From Chaetorhynchus papuensis (Eukaryota > Chordata > Aves > Passeriformes > Rhipiduridae): 64,000 nt of DNA. The stretch's first letter is position 1. The number at the start of each line of letters is the position of its first letter. Below the pieces are notes generated by a model. It ran no database searches and had not been told where the DNA came from. It saw nothing but the letters and a program-made list of their open reading frames with translations. This document shows, piece by piece, positions 48,079 through 61,291 of the stretch. A program made the translations under genes and the position numbers. The DNA lies in contig VWYX01001223.1 of assembly GCA_013396525.1 (NCBI GenBank), forward strand, positions 62,001 to 126,000, in the 5' to 3' direction.

Positions 48079-50720
48079 TCAGGAATTTTCCTTTCAAATC
48101 TTTTCCAGCACTGACCATGGTTTCTGAAAAGTGAATTTTTTTCTCTTTTCCCCCAGGAGAACGATTACTGATTTTTTCCTTTAGTTTTCCTGGGAAAGCC
48201 CTCAATGAAACACCCTGTTCAAACACAATTGAACCTGTTGGTTTAATCACTCCAGGAATGATCCTTTGGGGTCACCCAGACACTGAACATTATTCCACAG
48301 GAGTTGTGGTCCTAAAGCTGATGCTTTAAAAGTGTGAGACCTTCAGAAGCTGCGTCACAGGATGAGAGAACGAGATAGAATATCACGGATGCATTTCAGA
48401 CAGGAAAAAATTCCCAATACAACAATTTGAGGCACAAAGTTGATGTTTTGGGCTCATGGGGGTACCCCCTTCCCCAGGCAGGGTCCCTAAAGCACTCAGA
48501 TGCCACAAAGCCACCCCTGGATGCTCCATTCATGCCCCAGCATCCTGCTTATGGATTCTATGGATGGAAGGCTCCATGGAAGCCTCAGGATGAAGCAAAG
48601 CCATGCAATATTTAAGGCCCAAATGACAAATGAATTCCACTGGTGCAGGAAAGCACAGGAAGGGAAGGAGCAATAAAGGAACAAAGTTAATGCCTTGATC
48701 ATGTGTATTCCAGGGGCCTTCAAATGCCAGCTGGGTTTGGGTTCCGCTCTTTGGCTCCTTGGAGGGCTCCTAAGTGCCCTGAGGTAGGAAAATTGGCACA
48801 AGAAAGCCTCAATTGACTGAAAATACCTACTGAGGTTTGACAGCAGAAGAATTAAGTGTTAATCACTGGGAAATGCAAAATACTCATTTTCGGGGCAAAA
48901 TTATCCCATAAATGCAGGTGTTCCTGCCCGGCTGAAATCAATGGGAATTGCACATCCCAGTCCCAAAGCCACTCCAGCACTGACACAACCAGAGACAGCC
49001 CACAGGTGGCATTCCCGTGGGGTTTCTGTGCACGGGCAGCAAATTCTGCAAAGAGGGGGTAAAACTTCTGCTTCAACACTTTGTGCCTTCTCAGCAGCCA
49101 CGCTTCCCAACGAGATAACAGCCCAGTTTCCCCTGTTTTCCAAAATAACTGCAGATTATTGATGTCCTGCCAATGTTTTAACAAGGAGAGTTCACTAAAT
49201 CCCACCCTGTCCCAAGTCTAGGGCGAACGCCATGGGATCAGGGTGGGGACACCAAATGGGTTGCGCAGAGATGAAGAGCCCAGGAGGCTGCTCCTTGTTT
49301 TTCCATTTTAAAGCAAACACTTTTCTGTAACTGGAACCAAGAAGAGAGGCAGCCTCCTCCTTTCTTCATGTTTGGCAAATAAACCTCTCTTAAGGGCACT
49401 GTGTTGGAAATGTTTGTACTTTATTTATTTAAAAAAAAATACACAGAGTGGGTTGATAGCACAGCTTTTGGCCTGTTTAGGGGGAGAAGGATAAAGGCAT
49501 CCATGTCCTTTGAGTGCCTTGGAGGGCAGCAGGAATATGTTGCTCTGGGGATGTTTTCTTTCTCATCAATACCAAAAATTTTATGTTCCATAGGGAAAAA
49601 GTTGGAATTTAATTTTTTGTTGTTGTTGTTGATCTCTAAAGGTTGGAGAGCAACATTATGGCTCAACCTATAGATTGCACTTTTCCAGCTTCTAGTGTTG
49701 GCTGTAGCAGGAAAAATGCTCCTTTTAAAAGAAAAAAAATCCTAAACCAAGTGAGACTGAATAACCTGCTCAGTACAACTTCTGGATTTAATGGCAGCCA
49801 CGGACAGATGTGAGGTTGGAATCACTACGGTGGTTTAAGAAGGATGGACTCCACAAAGGGCATAAATCCCATTCCCAATCTCCTGTAACGTTTTAAAGAG
49901 TTGTTCTCCCAGCCCTTGAAGTTCCCAACAGCTGAAGACTTTTGTCAGGAGATTTTAATTAAACCAATAACTGAGGAGAGAAAGCAAACATCCCAGCCAG
50001 GCACAGCTGCCTGGGTCAGTTCCAGCAGCAGCAAAGTTGGCACGACCACCACATTCTGCCTAAATTCTGTAAGAGGCACAGAAGTTTTGGGTTAAGATTT
50101 ATGCTGTATTTAATCTTTAAGGGGCCATCAGTCTCCTCTCTAATGGGTTTGCAGTTTTGAAGCTCAGACTCAAAGATGTTAATCTGCGAAAAGGTTTCAG
50201 TGAGCTCATCCTAATCTGTGGCAGCACACCCAGCTGCCAACATTCTTCTTTCCCCAAAAAACGCTTTCAAATGCCGCCGTGTTGGTCAATGGGTGCCCAC
50301 TGAGAGCTCTCACCCTCGCATGAGAATGGGTGTGAAAAGCGGCCGCATCTCCCCAGGGATCAACATTTCCATGCAGCCGCCTGGAAATGCCCACAAGCCA
50401 CGAAACTGGGTTTCTGGATAAATTTACTGGTGATACTGGTGGGTTTTCCATCCTGAGCCTTCTGCCAGGCGCCCCCACACTCGGTGACAGCGATGCCTTT
50501 GGCCACCCCGCCACCGTTCCCCCACATTTTCTGCCTCTTTTTTTGACTAAACAAATAGAACGGACCTTTGCCCATCGGGAGCAGGAAACATCTGCACCGC
50601 CGCCGTTCTCGCTCCGAATCCACGCTCCTGTTTTTGTGTTTCGTTAAACCGAGAGCTCGCAGAGGCTGGGGTTCAGCAGCCTCGAGCTGCCGGGCTGTTA
50701 CATGAGATACTCAGGAAGTT

Positions 50721-51064
50721 ATTTGCATGGAGGATAAAAGCCTGTGGCAGCAGCCGGGCGCGCTGCAGAGGCGACTCAGCCACGGTGGCCACCAGCCCCA
50801 GGAATTACATCCATCCCAGCCTCACAATGAGATGTTTACTGGCCTTGGCTGCCTGTGGGAAGAGCCAAGGAGAGCGGAGGAAGAGGAGAGACAAACACAA
50901 TGCGAGCGAGACGCGTTAGGGGGAGGCTGGGCTTTAGCAGCAGCCCCGGCATTTCAGCCCTATGGAAGCAGAGAGGGCTGAAAAGGGAATAAAATGAACC
51001 ATCCGCCGCCTCGCTCCTGCTGCCACAAGAGCCTCGTCCCTACCTGAAAGGGCTGATATCGAAG
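50721..51064 (+). promoter_or_regulatory. Candidate promoter (octamer plus TATA-like box) and noncoding exon
   Basis: An exact octamer ATTTGCAT (50721-50728) is followed four bases later by GATAAAAG (50733-50740), a TATA-like box. A transcript starting about 25-30 bases further on would run to AAG|GTAAGA, a strong donor with GT at 51065-51066. The arrangement suits a 5' noncoding exon of LPAR4, whose coding exon is 10.5 kb downstream on the same strand. No coding sequence is evident. The link to LPAR4 is inferred from orientation and proximity. Confidence 0.4.
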
Positions 51065-51399
51065 GTAAGAGGGGGAAATGACCCGGTTTTGGGCAGAGGG
51101 CAGATTCACCGCGCGGCTCTCGGGGGCAGCTCGCAGGCAGACGGAGTCACGCTTCCCTGAGTATTTGTAATTACGGCCCTGGAGAAGGAAAGCTGACCGG
51201 TTTTCCAGCAGGAATCCAGCGCTTTCAGGGCAGGAGCTCAGACTGTTTCAGGCAGCTCCTTTGAGAAGATTTAAAACAAAACAACACCCGCCAGGCTAAC
51301 AAACAGCGCCTTTCTAAATCTGCTTAGGGAGATATTTTATTTTCACGGCCAGCTTTGCTCTGCAGCTTCCCAGTCTTACCCAGCGCTTTCCCGATTCTC

Positions 51400-52200
51400 A
51401 GCTCCCCCCTCCGCTCCTCACTTTTTTTAATTGGAAGGCGAAACAATTACGGCCGCGGGAAGGAAAATCCGAGCTTTGAGGAGCTTTTCCCGGCTCCTTC
51501 CCATCGGGCACGCTCTCCCAGGCTGGGTCCCCCGGCTAATTGCTCAGGAAATCCGCGCTGCTCATTGTCGGGCTGTCCTTAAACTGCTAATTCCGAACTG
51601 GGAGAGGCTCTGGAAGGGAATCCATGGATAGAGCCCCGCGAGAGGGACCCAGCGGAGACCCGGGGCGGGGCGGGCTCCGGCGCTAATAACACATCCCTGC
51701 CCAATGGAAAGCGTTTCCTATGGAGACCCCCAGGAGTTCCCCCTGCCCACAGCCCTTGCCCAGACATTGGGCCCATTCTTGCGTCCCGTTTTCCCAAGAC
51801 ACGATGGCAGCAGCGCTCGGCAGCCCCGATCCCGCTCGGAACAAAGGCCGGGCAGCTGCCACCCAGCGCGGAGTTTGAGGATGAGCGGCTGAACTTGGAC
51901 AAAGTGGGATTTTCCGCGTGGGAATAACGCGGCTCGTGTCCCAGGGACACAAAGGATCGCTGCGGGCTGTCAGGGAGGGATCCCGTGCAAGCACCGAGCC
52001 GCGGGAATGGTGGCGGTCCCGGTAAGTCCCTGCTCTGCCCTTCCCGAGGCAGGAAAAGCGGCCGGATTTCATGGCAGCTCCGGGAGGGGGTTCTGGAAGC
52101 GGAAGGCTCGGATGGATGTGGGGGATGAACCCGGCCGGCTTGCACTGGAGATCAGCGGTGTTTTCCCTGCGCTGGCAGCTCCCACTCCTCCCGCTCCAGC
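51400..52200 (+). promoter_or_regulatory. LPAR4: CpG island with GC box and consensus splice donor; candidate LPAR4 promoter and exon 1
   Basis: CpG density is high across about 0.8 kb. A GC box (CGGGGCGGGG) lies at 51661-51672. TCCCG|GTAAGT places a perfect consensus donor with GT at 52022-52023. Together these look like a broad promoter and first noncoding exon ending at 52021. LPAR4 is the only downstream plus-strand gene, so the intron would span 52022-61618. Reading frames of 188 and 226 codons on the minus strand here look like GC-rich chance frames. Confidence 0.5.
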
Positions 52201-54093
52201 CCTGCCATGGCTGCGGCTGCTTAAAGGCAGAAAGATGAGCTCCAAGTTTTGGGAAAGTAATTCCTGTGTGAGCTGCTCCTCCAGATTGCATGGAAATGGT
52301 TCTAACTCCCACCGTGATTCTCCATTCCCATCGAGATTCTCGTTGTGGCAGTGCAGGTGACAAGTTTAGGACTTTTCTGTCCTGTTGTTTGTTGTGCGTT
52401 TGTGAAAAAGATCCCTTCGTTACAGTTTTCTTTTGTACTTGGAGTCAGTGTCATAAAGACACTTTAAGCTTAAAAAGGAGTTGGGTGTAAATGTGGCATA
52501 AATTAGACCTTCACCTTCGTCTAGTGGAGGGCTGGTTCCTACAGACTATATTAAAAATTAGGAATTAAGTTATAAATGTTATACTGAAAACCTTACAAAT
52601 TTGTTTTGTCACTTCGGCTTTCATTCATGACCAAAATCTACCCCTTTGAAACCGCAAAATTCAATGAGAAAAATTCAAAGACAGCTCTAAAAAACCAGGT
52701 GTCAGAAGTAAAATGAACGATGAACTACATCATTTAAAGATTTGGCTGTTTGGAAGAGAGAGGGTTAAACACGATATAAGCACATGGCAGAAGAATTTGC
52801 AGGAAAATTTCGGAGGTTTTAATGACATTCCCAAATCATTGTCTGAGAGGAGACAATTGTGTGCGGTTTTTGTACTGCTGCCCTATAGGAACAGAACAGT
52901 CAAATCCAGAGGGTGGGAAGTGCAAAGTTCACAGCTCGGCGATAAGGACATTCCCCCCTTGTAGTACTTTTCCATCTTCTTGCCCTTAGGAGCATTCCCT
53001 AAAAACAACACAGGCAGGAAACCCTGGTACTTGGGAGGGTTCAAAGCCTCTGAATTTTAAAAGTGTCAGGACAATCCACCAGCGCTTATGTCCAAAAAGG
53101 AGACAGAGGACTCCTTCAGCTTTATTTGGATAAAGGGAGAGAGGTCACTGGGCACACGCCCGCAGGGTTTTCTCTCTCGGGGTTTCGGGGGACGCAGCCT
53201 CCTTTTATCCCACACTCCCGGCCGCACGTGTCCCTCTTCCTTTCCCCCCTTCCCTGAGGTACCAGGAAGGTGCAGCCTTCCCAAACCGCCTACCCCACAT
53301 CCCCCTTGAACCTACTGTTTCACCCCAAAGTTCAGAAGTTCAGGCTGGTGCAGACCCGTGTCTGTTTCAGGAGCCGAACTGTCTGGGCCCGGTGAGGAAC
53401 CTGCTGCCCCATCTCAGTAAAGGCACTAAGACCCATTTCAGAGACATTAACTCCCATCAAACTGTGTGTAAAGATATCAGCACACATCTTCCCTCTCAAA
53501 GGAAGTCCTGAAGCACATGGGAGGGAGGAAGGGGGTGGGACAGGAGGATGAACAAACATTTCACTGGAATCCTTTGAGGCTCAAAATGAGAATCCTCCTC
53601 AACTGATAAAAATCGATGTCCTCCGAATTCCAGGGTCAGGAGCTCAGCTCCCCATGGACAAACACAACAAATGCCCCAATTCCCCGCTCACCTTCATTTA
53701 GGGCATTGCAATGAGGCACAGAACTGCAAAGCTGGGGCTGCTGAGGAGCAGGGATGGAAACATTCCCTGTTTCCAGGGGAGGATGCTCTCCCAGCTGGGA
53801 GATGGATCCCTCCTCCAGCTGTGACCTCATGGCTGGAGCACAAGAGCAGGAATTAAGGCAGTTTTATCCAAAGCTTGGGCCAGATCCTGGGGACAGGGCG
53901 CACTGTTGGAGGGGATGTGGCAAAGCAATTTGGGATTCTGTCACTGCGGCTCTTGGAGCCATCTGGATGGATGCCATGTCCGTGATCCATCCATGCCAGC
54001 TGCCCCTCACCCTGCTTAAAGCATATTTGGGATTTGGGGCTCTATTTCCCAATGTCTGAGCATTACTGGCCAGGGCTGTGTGGCTGGAGTGGG

Positions 54094-54255
54094 GTTCCCA
54101 TCCTGACAGAGTTCCAGGATCCCGAAGGAGCCGTCCCCATGGGATGGGCTGGGTGGGGATGCTCCTGGAGCAGGGTTCCCATCCTGACAGAGTTCCAGGA
54201 TCCCGAAGGAGCCGTCCCCATGGGATGGGCTGGGTGGGGATGCTCCCGGAGCACT
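54094..54255. repeat. 81-bp tandem duplication, two nearly identical copies
   Basis: GTTCCCATCCTGACAGAGTT starts at 54094 and again at 54175, and the following sequence to GGGGATGCTCC is repeated with hardly any change. The high identity suggests a recent event. Confidence 0.97.
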
Positions 54256-55046
54256 CAGCCACCCTCAGCAGGTCTTCCCAGGTCAAGCGTGCGTGCAGAG
54301 CCTCACTCTGCTCCTCCACACGTTGCTCCTCCTCCCTAAATAAGGATCCGATTTAGTCCCGGGAAGGGGAGCCACCACCTTCCACAGAAGGGAAATTCTC
54401 TCCCTGAAAAGAGGAGCTCTTTATTCCCAGAGCAGACAGTGGCTCTGCGAGGCTTCCTCCTGCACCAGCTCCCAGCTCAGCCCCATAAAAGGGGTAAAGA
54501 TCCACCCTGCTCCGGAGCCAGACCAGCCTGAGCTGACCCTGGCTGCAGGGAAGTTTGCTGGATTATTTGGAATGGGTCTGGTTGGTAGAAAAAGGAAAAT
54601 CTCTTTATCTTGGCAAGTGAAATTAAGGGACATTCATCAGACCCTGAGCCCCGAGACAAAGGTGTGTTCTGGCAGCAGAGCAGATCCTGTCTCTGGACAA
54701 AACATGAGCTCATCAGGCTGTGAGACCCTGTGATGCTGTGAATACACAGCCACAACAGACCTCTTCTTTTCCTCCAGTAATATTCCCATTTTCCTTTCTT
54801 GAACCTGCAGACAACCCACCCTTTTCCTCCCCAGCATGTGTTTTACAGATGGATATAACCATATTTAGCAGGGAAAGCAGCATCCAGCCCTTGCACGATG
54901 CCAAAATGTCATTGCCTTGCCCTCATCTCATCATTAGAAATCTGATTTCTAAGAAGCTTCACTGCAGAAGCATTGCTGGCTGGTTGAGATTGGGTATTTC
55001 TGCATTGTGGATTCACTTCTTACTTATTTTAACACTTTGCAGGAAA

Positions 55047-55162
55047 AGGCAGGTTGGACAAGGCTTGGAACACCCTCTGGAAGGTGTCTCTGCCCATGGC
55101 AGGGGTGGAACAGGATGAGCTTTAAGTTCCCTTCCAACCTAAACCATCCTGGGATTCTACAA
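55047..55162 (+). mobile_element. CR1 LINE fragment, 3' end
   Basis: Sense: GGCAGGTTGGACAAGGCTTG, GTGTCTCTGCCCATGGCAGG, CCCTTCCAACCTAAACCATC and CTGGGATTCTAC. It lies in the presumed LPAR4 intron. Confidence 0.9.
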
Positions 55163-56509
55163 TCCCCAGAACTTCCCCTTTTCCTCACAGGATAGAGCCA
55201 TTTAAGAGAATAAAACCCTGTTAGATCAGCCCCCTGCAGTAAATAAACGCAGGGCACAGGTCCCTCGAAGTCCCAAACACGGATTGTGTCCAGCCCCATG
55301 GAAGGACTGGCCCAGCACCCAGAGGGATCCAGACACAGCCCTTCCAGCCAGGCCACCTTGCCGAGGTGAAATCGCTGTTTGTGCTGCAAGGGAAGGGAAA
55401 AAAGTCCATAATTTTTGGATAATCAGAGGAGAAAGTTCAGCTCTCCCGTTTCAGGCAAGGGAGTGCAGAGCATCCAGCCCAATGGGATGAGGATGGGGTG
55501 ACAGGAGGGCTCCCTGTGCCTCAGAGGAGCTGAGGAAAGGCAACAAGGAGCCAAAAAGCCAAGGAATGGCCAGGGAACCACTGGAAATTGTGTCAGGGAA
55601 AGCGAAGAAAGGCAGCTTGTTGGGCAGGCTGCTGACTGGGAACCTTTTGGAACTGTGAGCAAATAAACCCAGGCCTGTTGTTGGAGTCCCCAGTGGCACA
55701 GGGAAACAGGAGTCTCTTATTTTTTATGTTGTTTTTTTTTCTTAGCCACACTTTGTAAAGAACCAGGGCTACATCAAGGACACGGCAACCTCCACCACAA
55801 ACATTATTCCTGGGTGAAAACAACCTGGGCAGACAGGGTAACTTTGCTTTTCAGCACTTCATCAGCTTTTCTTTGCATCTAAATCTTCTCCATTGAAGGC
55901 AGCGCTGCCATTATCCAGCAATGCCCCTTCAGAGGGAGACCTGAGGCTCCAAACAAGCAGCATTCCCGCACTCCTCCAGCCCCAAAGGCCGAGCAAAAAG
56001 CCCCTCTTACAAGTGTTAAATAATGCAAACTTCGCTGGGAAGCTCGGGGTGAATTCCATTGTTTCCTGGCTGCGGCCCAGCCCCTCTGGAGGCTGCTGGG
56101 GATGGGGAAAGGCAGAGCACGCCAAGGGTTAAAGGGTGATGTAAATGGAGAGAGACATTCTCAGTGCAAACAAAAAGAGAGTCATGCCCCGAGGATCAGT
56201 GGCTGAATATGGGGTAAGGCAATTCACGATTCTCTTCTGAAGGAAACATTTTAATTAGCTCAATCCAAAACAGATACAGCCCAGAGAAGGCACCACGAGC
56301 AGGAAATGCTTTGTAAGTCTCAGAGGACAGTGAGGAGACAACGGCGGTGCTGAGCAATTAAAAACGAAGAAAAAAAAAAAAGGAAAGAAGAAAGGAGAGC
56401 GCCTTTAGGGTTCGGCCTAAAGGAGAGGCTCAGGTTTCCTTCCCTGCTCCATCCTGCAGAAGAATTCAGTTGGGGTCTTGCTGCAATTCGTACTCGACAG
56501 AAAGGAGCT

Positions 56510-56940
56510 GTTGAACTCGGCGGGGCTGCGAGGGTCCCCAAGAGCCAAAGCCAGCTCAGACCAGGGGACAGGAGCGGCCGGTGGCTCCCACCTCACCCCG
56601 GCGCAGCCCTGCGCTCACTCCTGGCTGAGGCAGAGCCGGTGCCTCCTCAAGCGGCCCCATGTTTGGGGTTTTTCTCTCACAGAGGATCGGAAAGCAGCTG
56701 CTGAAACCTGACTGAAGAGAGTAGCTCCCAAGGCCACCTTCCCGCAGGTACAGGAGATGTCGCACCCGCAGCAAGGGCCGGGGAGTGCCGGCCCGGGCGA
56801 CACTGAGCACAATAAGTGTCAAAGCCATGAATAAGAGCCTTCCTGCCCTGGCTGTTCTGCTAATCACCCGCGAACATCGCCTTTCCCCGGCATACCGGCC
56901 GGGCATTCACTCCGATAAACCGGGCAAGAATGGCCCTTTG
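56510..56940. promoter_or_regulatory. CpG-rich patch inside the presumed LPAR4 intron
   Basis: CpG density is raised across about 430 bases. Within it an acceptor-like TTTTTCTCTCACAG (AG at 56681-56682) and a donor-like CCGCAG|GTACAG (GT at 56748-56749) would bound a 65-base plus-strand exon at 56683-56747. It may be an alternative promoter or optional noncoding exon; evidence is weak. Confidence 0.3.
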
Positions 56941-59900
56941 AAGCTCCACAAACCTCCGTGGACTTCAAAGTCCCACTTCTGTCTGCTCCTTTCCTACTGT
57001 TCTCCAATACATCACTTAGGATTAGGAAATGAAAGAGATTAAAGCATTTCTCCTTTCCAGCGCCTCGGATCGTCAATAGTGCTTTGTTTACAGGCAGCTG
57101 CTCCGCTTCCCACCCTCTAATCCCAGCCGCTCCCTGCTCCTACCGCACCCGGCAAGAAAACAGGCGAAGAAGGTTACTGGGAATGTGCGAGGAGCTCCGG
57201 GGAGGATGGAGAGCTCACAGGCACTCAGCGAGCTGAGCCAACCCCAAAACTGGTGTCCCAAGCTATTTCCCATCCCTCCACCTTTCTCGGGAGAAGCCAG
57301 ATCCAGCATCACCCACTCCAGCTGGTCCAGCTTTCCATAAACCCACACAGCCGACACTGGGAGAACAGAGGCAGCATCACTGTGCAGCCCCAGCTCCTGC
57401 CCTGGCAGCCTCTGGCAGGGAAAAATCAGCCACCAGCTTGCCCCAAACTGGAGGTTTGTCCTTAAAGCTGCTTCCAGTTCATACTCTCAGAGTTCTCTGT
57501 GACCAAAACTAGCTTTTATTGAAAAAAGCAAGTAGACGTAAGTGGAAATGCCACTGCAGGAACTGAGATGTTTAATTTTTCAGATAGAAAAAGGGGGTTT
57601 TTAATATAATTGTTTTGATTTTATCTATTCAAACAACAGCAGTTTAATCTCATTTTATCTATAGTCAGCAGCCTGGAAGAACCCAAGTCCTACAGCCTTA
57701 CACAGAACTATCATCTCTGCAAAAATCTGCCCAAAACCCAAACGTCTCCCCCCACAAACCCTTTTTTTGAGCCTTCTGCCTAATTAAAGTGGAACGAAGG
57801 AAGGAAATAAACCCCAAGAAGTTGCAGAGCTGAGTTTGTTGTAGACCTGTAACCCTGGGCTCCGTGGTGGGAGTAAGTTACACATCCCACAGGCATTGTA
57901 GCAGTGGGGTGAGGAGCAGGGGGCTGCAAACCCTGGACTGAATGGAGTTCTTGTCAGGAGAAGGCAGAAATAAAGCTCTTGCTGTGCCCCAGGAAAATCC
58001 CGATTCATTTCCAAGGTCAGGGGCTGAGACCCTATGAAAACACAACGAGTGGTGCCATAACCTGGGACAAAACCCAGAGAAACCTCCCCAAACCCCACTG
58101 TCCTGCAGGCTTTGCCTTCTCTACCCATAAACCTTTGTTTCTCAAGATTTAAGAGATAACCTGAGTACACACCTGTGATAATCCAGCAAAGATCCTTCAG
58201 CTTTGGGAGGTTTTCCCATCAGGGCTGTGCCAGACCTCCCAAAGCCAGTGTTCAGTGGTTTAAATGGACGCAGGATGTCCCTCACATCCAGACTGATAAA
58301 GATCCACTCATCTGACATCTTACATGACTAAAAGAAAATGGGACGGTGCCAAAAATGCCAGCCCCAAACTCCGTGCTGGTTTGTCTGGCCTCGGTTTGCT
58401 GCACATGTGGAGAACGGGATCAGTGTGGGGCAGGAAGAATGGGATAAAGAAATGACAGGAGCTGGTTTTAAATTTGTTTTTTCCCTGCAGTAATTCCTGT
58501 TCTAACAAAGAGTTGCTCTGGATGGAGCTGCAGTCTGGCAGTTTGGAGGTGTCTTGGGGTGCCGGGAGGAGGAAATACAAGAATTGTAAACAGGATGCTC
58601 AGGCACCATAGGAAGTGACACCAAGTTTTCCTCTCTTTTCAGTGCATGGAGGATGGGATATTTCTGCAATAAAAGAGTAAATCCTCTGCTGACCCTCATT
58701 CTGAGTAACAGGGTTATGTGAGGGATGGCTGCTGGAGGTTTGCTCGTACCAGCCCTGCTAGGAGAGAGAATATTCTGAATTTAAACAGGGGGTTTATTCT
58801 GTTACATTCCTCCCCTCCTGGACTTACCCCCAGTTTAAATATAGGATTTAAAGCTTCGCCCTTCCTGAAATATAAAGAAAACTCCTTTGTCATCCTGTAT
58901 TTCCTTTTTAAAAGATATTGCTTTCCTTTTTCCCAGCAAGACAACAGCAGTGGTGACCGTGGTGTCCACGAAGAGCATCCCACTGCTTTAATCCATAGTG
59001 GAAAGGAAGGAAAGGGAATTTTACACTCGGAAAACTCAATCTGTGGACTCATCCTACAGAATTTAAAGCACATGGCTGGCTTTCAAAGCCACTTGTCAGC
59101 TTGTTTAAACACCTCAGGGTTCCATAGGTAAACAAGCCAGGCTGTATTTTAAAGCCCATAAGTTAACTAGACAATTGCTGGCAGGCAATTCCCAGAGATT
59201 AGACACTGGAAAAAACAGGATTTGACCTTGGGGCTGTCTGCAGCAGAGCAGGGAGAAGAGAATCAGGTGATGGAGCACCTTTTTTCCTGTGTGAGGAGTA
59301 TCTGGGCCAGGCTGCTGGCAACAAGCACTTGGTAAGGAGCACAGGTGAGGGTTCCAAAGGCACCTTCCAAACCTGGGTCTTGAGGAACTGCCAAAATCCA
59401 GGCCAGGCTGGAAAGTGGGGTTTCCATCGGGCTCCCAGGCTGTGTGAGGTTTCAAAGGACACCCAACCCCTTTGAGATCTGCCCAGTAGGACCCAGAGTG
59501 AAGCCTGGACCAGGAGAGTGTGGCACACCGGGGGTTCACACCGCCAGGGAGTCACATTCCAGCACGAGCACAAACTCTCCTGATGGAGATAACAGGGAGT
59601 GTCTGCACTGGGAGGGAGCTCCAAGCCAAGGATTTAATGCTTTAGGCTGAAGGTTAAGCCAAGGCTCAGCTATTCCTGTTGGAGCTTGTGAGCTTTCCAA
59701 TCCAACTCAGCTCTTGTTTAAAGGCATTTAACGTTCAGGCAAGACCTTTTCTTACTTACACCACCAGAGAACCAAAGAAAGTGAGTTCAATCCCACATTT
59801 GAGATTTTACTCCTGTCCTTCTCATAAATTTAAATATTTGGTACCTTTATTTAGCTTTTTTCACACTAAAGTTCATCTGACCATGAATTTAGAAGAAAAC

Positions 59901-61291
59901 TACTTCCACAGGAGAGACCTCTGAGTTCCAACTCATCTTTCTGGATGTCCAAAGGATGAAGTCATCTGGGAAGGGAGACCTGGGCATTTTCCTTTCCTGC
60001 CACTTTGCCAGGTGCAAAGGCGAGGTGCTGCCTGCTCCCAGGGTCACAGCACCAGTTTTTGGGAAGCCTGTGGTTCTCCAGGCATTCCCAGGTGAGGAAC
60101 TTGCCCCTCCCACCTGGCAAAGCCATGGCTATTCCAGCTTTCCCAACATTTGCCATTTTACCAGCAGGACTGACAGCTTGCATGCGAGAACAATGGTCAG
60201 CGTGAGCTTTCCCAGGAGGAAAACATATGGAAAACATCTGATTTTGGTCGTTTGCCTCCCCGATTATCCCCAATCCATGCTTTCTTCTCCATTTTATTTG
60301 TTTATATGTTGCCATTACAACCTTTAACACAACTCAGTGACAGGTTTGGAGCTGAAACTCCTCTGTCAGGGGATGACTCTGGAAACGATCCCACTCTTCA
60401 CAAGGGTTTCGCCTCCAAATTATTCCCAGTTGTAGCTCCTAAATTTCTTAGATTACAAGGAGATTCCAAACTGGTTCATATTTGGTTGGCTGGAGTTTGT
60501 AAGGAAAAGGTCTTTCCCTTCATGACCCAACTTTGCTCCACATTTCCAAGAAGTGCTGATCCAACGCACAAACCTTCCTCGCTCCAACGAGGAGACTTTC
60601 CAAGGGAATATCCTCACAGGCATTGAAAACACTTAAAATAGCTGGGAGAGATGATCCAGGCAGTTCAGGAAGTACCTATGTCCAAGTAAAAACATGCTCA
60701 CTTCAACTCCACGTGTCTCCAAAGCTTGTTGAGTTGGGACAAAGTCTCGTAAGAGTGTAGTCCATGAGATTTCCCAAATTTCACATTCCAAACCTGGACA
60801 AAGATCAGGAATGAAAAGCAGCTGTTGGTAAAAAAAAGAGAAATCTTTCTCGGGAAGGTTTTACACTTGCAAAAAAAACCCCTCTTGGAAGTAATACCAT
60901 ATTTACAGACATTTTTAAGGGGAAAAAAAAGCAAAAGTGGATTTGGGAAGTGTTTTTGATAAACATTTCTGAGGTACAACAGTTTTCCGCTTTGGAAAAC
61001 ATGTGTAAGGATGCTCCTATGTTCAATTAGAAAAAAAGGCAAAGCGGCTCTTTGTTGTCATAGATTTTGGGGATTTTTAAAATACTTTTGCATCAAAAAA
61101 GGTTGCAAATCCATAGAACTTTCCTTTGTGCACAGTTTAAAGCAAACACTAAAACTTTGAGCTTTTCTCCTCCTGTTACAGGTTATGGGGAATATTTCAG
61201 ATGTTTCATTCTATTAAATTTCTTTCCAAACACACTGGGTCAATTCCATCGCAGATTTTAAAGAAAAACCTTTCCAAGGGGAAAGTCGGAA

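Larger units (their letters stand above)
23766..50700. other. Long intergenic interval between the GPCR-like gene and the LPAR4 promoters
   Basis: The interval holds CR1 fragments, the solo LTR, the minisatellites and a CpG patch, all listed separately. I find no coding exon with family features. Frames such as 35314-35685, 40437-41216 and 43407-44093 look like chance or GC-driven frames. Confidence 0.6.
52204..61291. other. LPAR4: Presumed LPAR4 intron
   Basis: If transcription starts in the 51-52 kb island, this is the single large intron before the coding exon. It holds an 81-bp duplication, one CR1 fragment and a CpG-rich patch near 56.7 kb, all listed separately. Nothing else is recognisable. 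Confidence 0.45.

Noticed and set aside
51579..52363. Minus-strand frames of 188 and 226 codons in the 52-kb CpG island
   Set aside because: Low stop frequency follows from GC content; no start context, domain or splice structure supports them.
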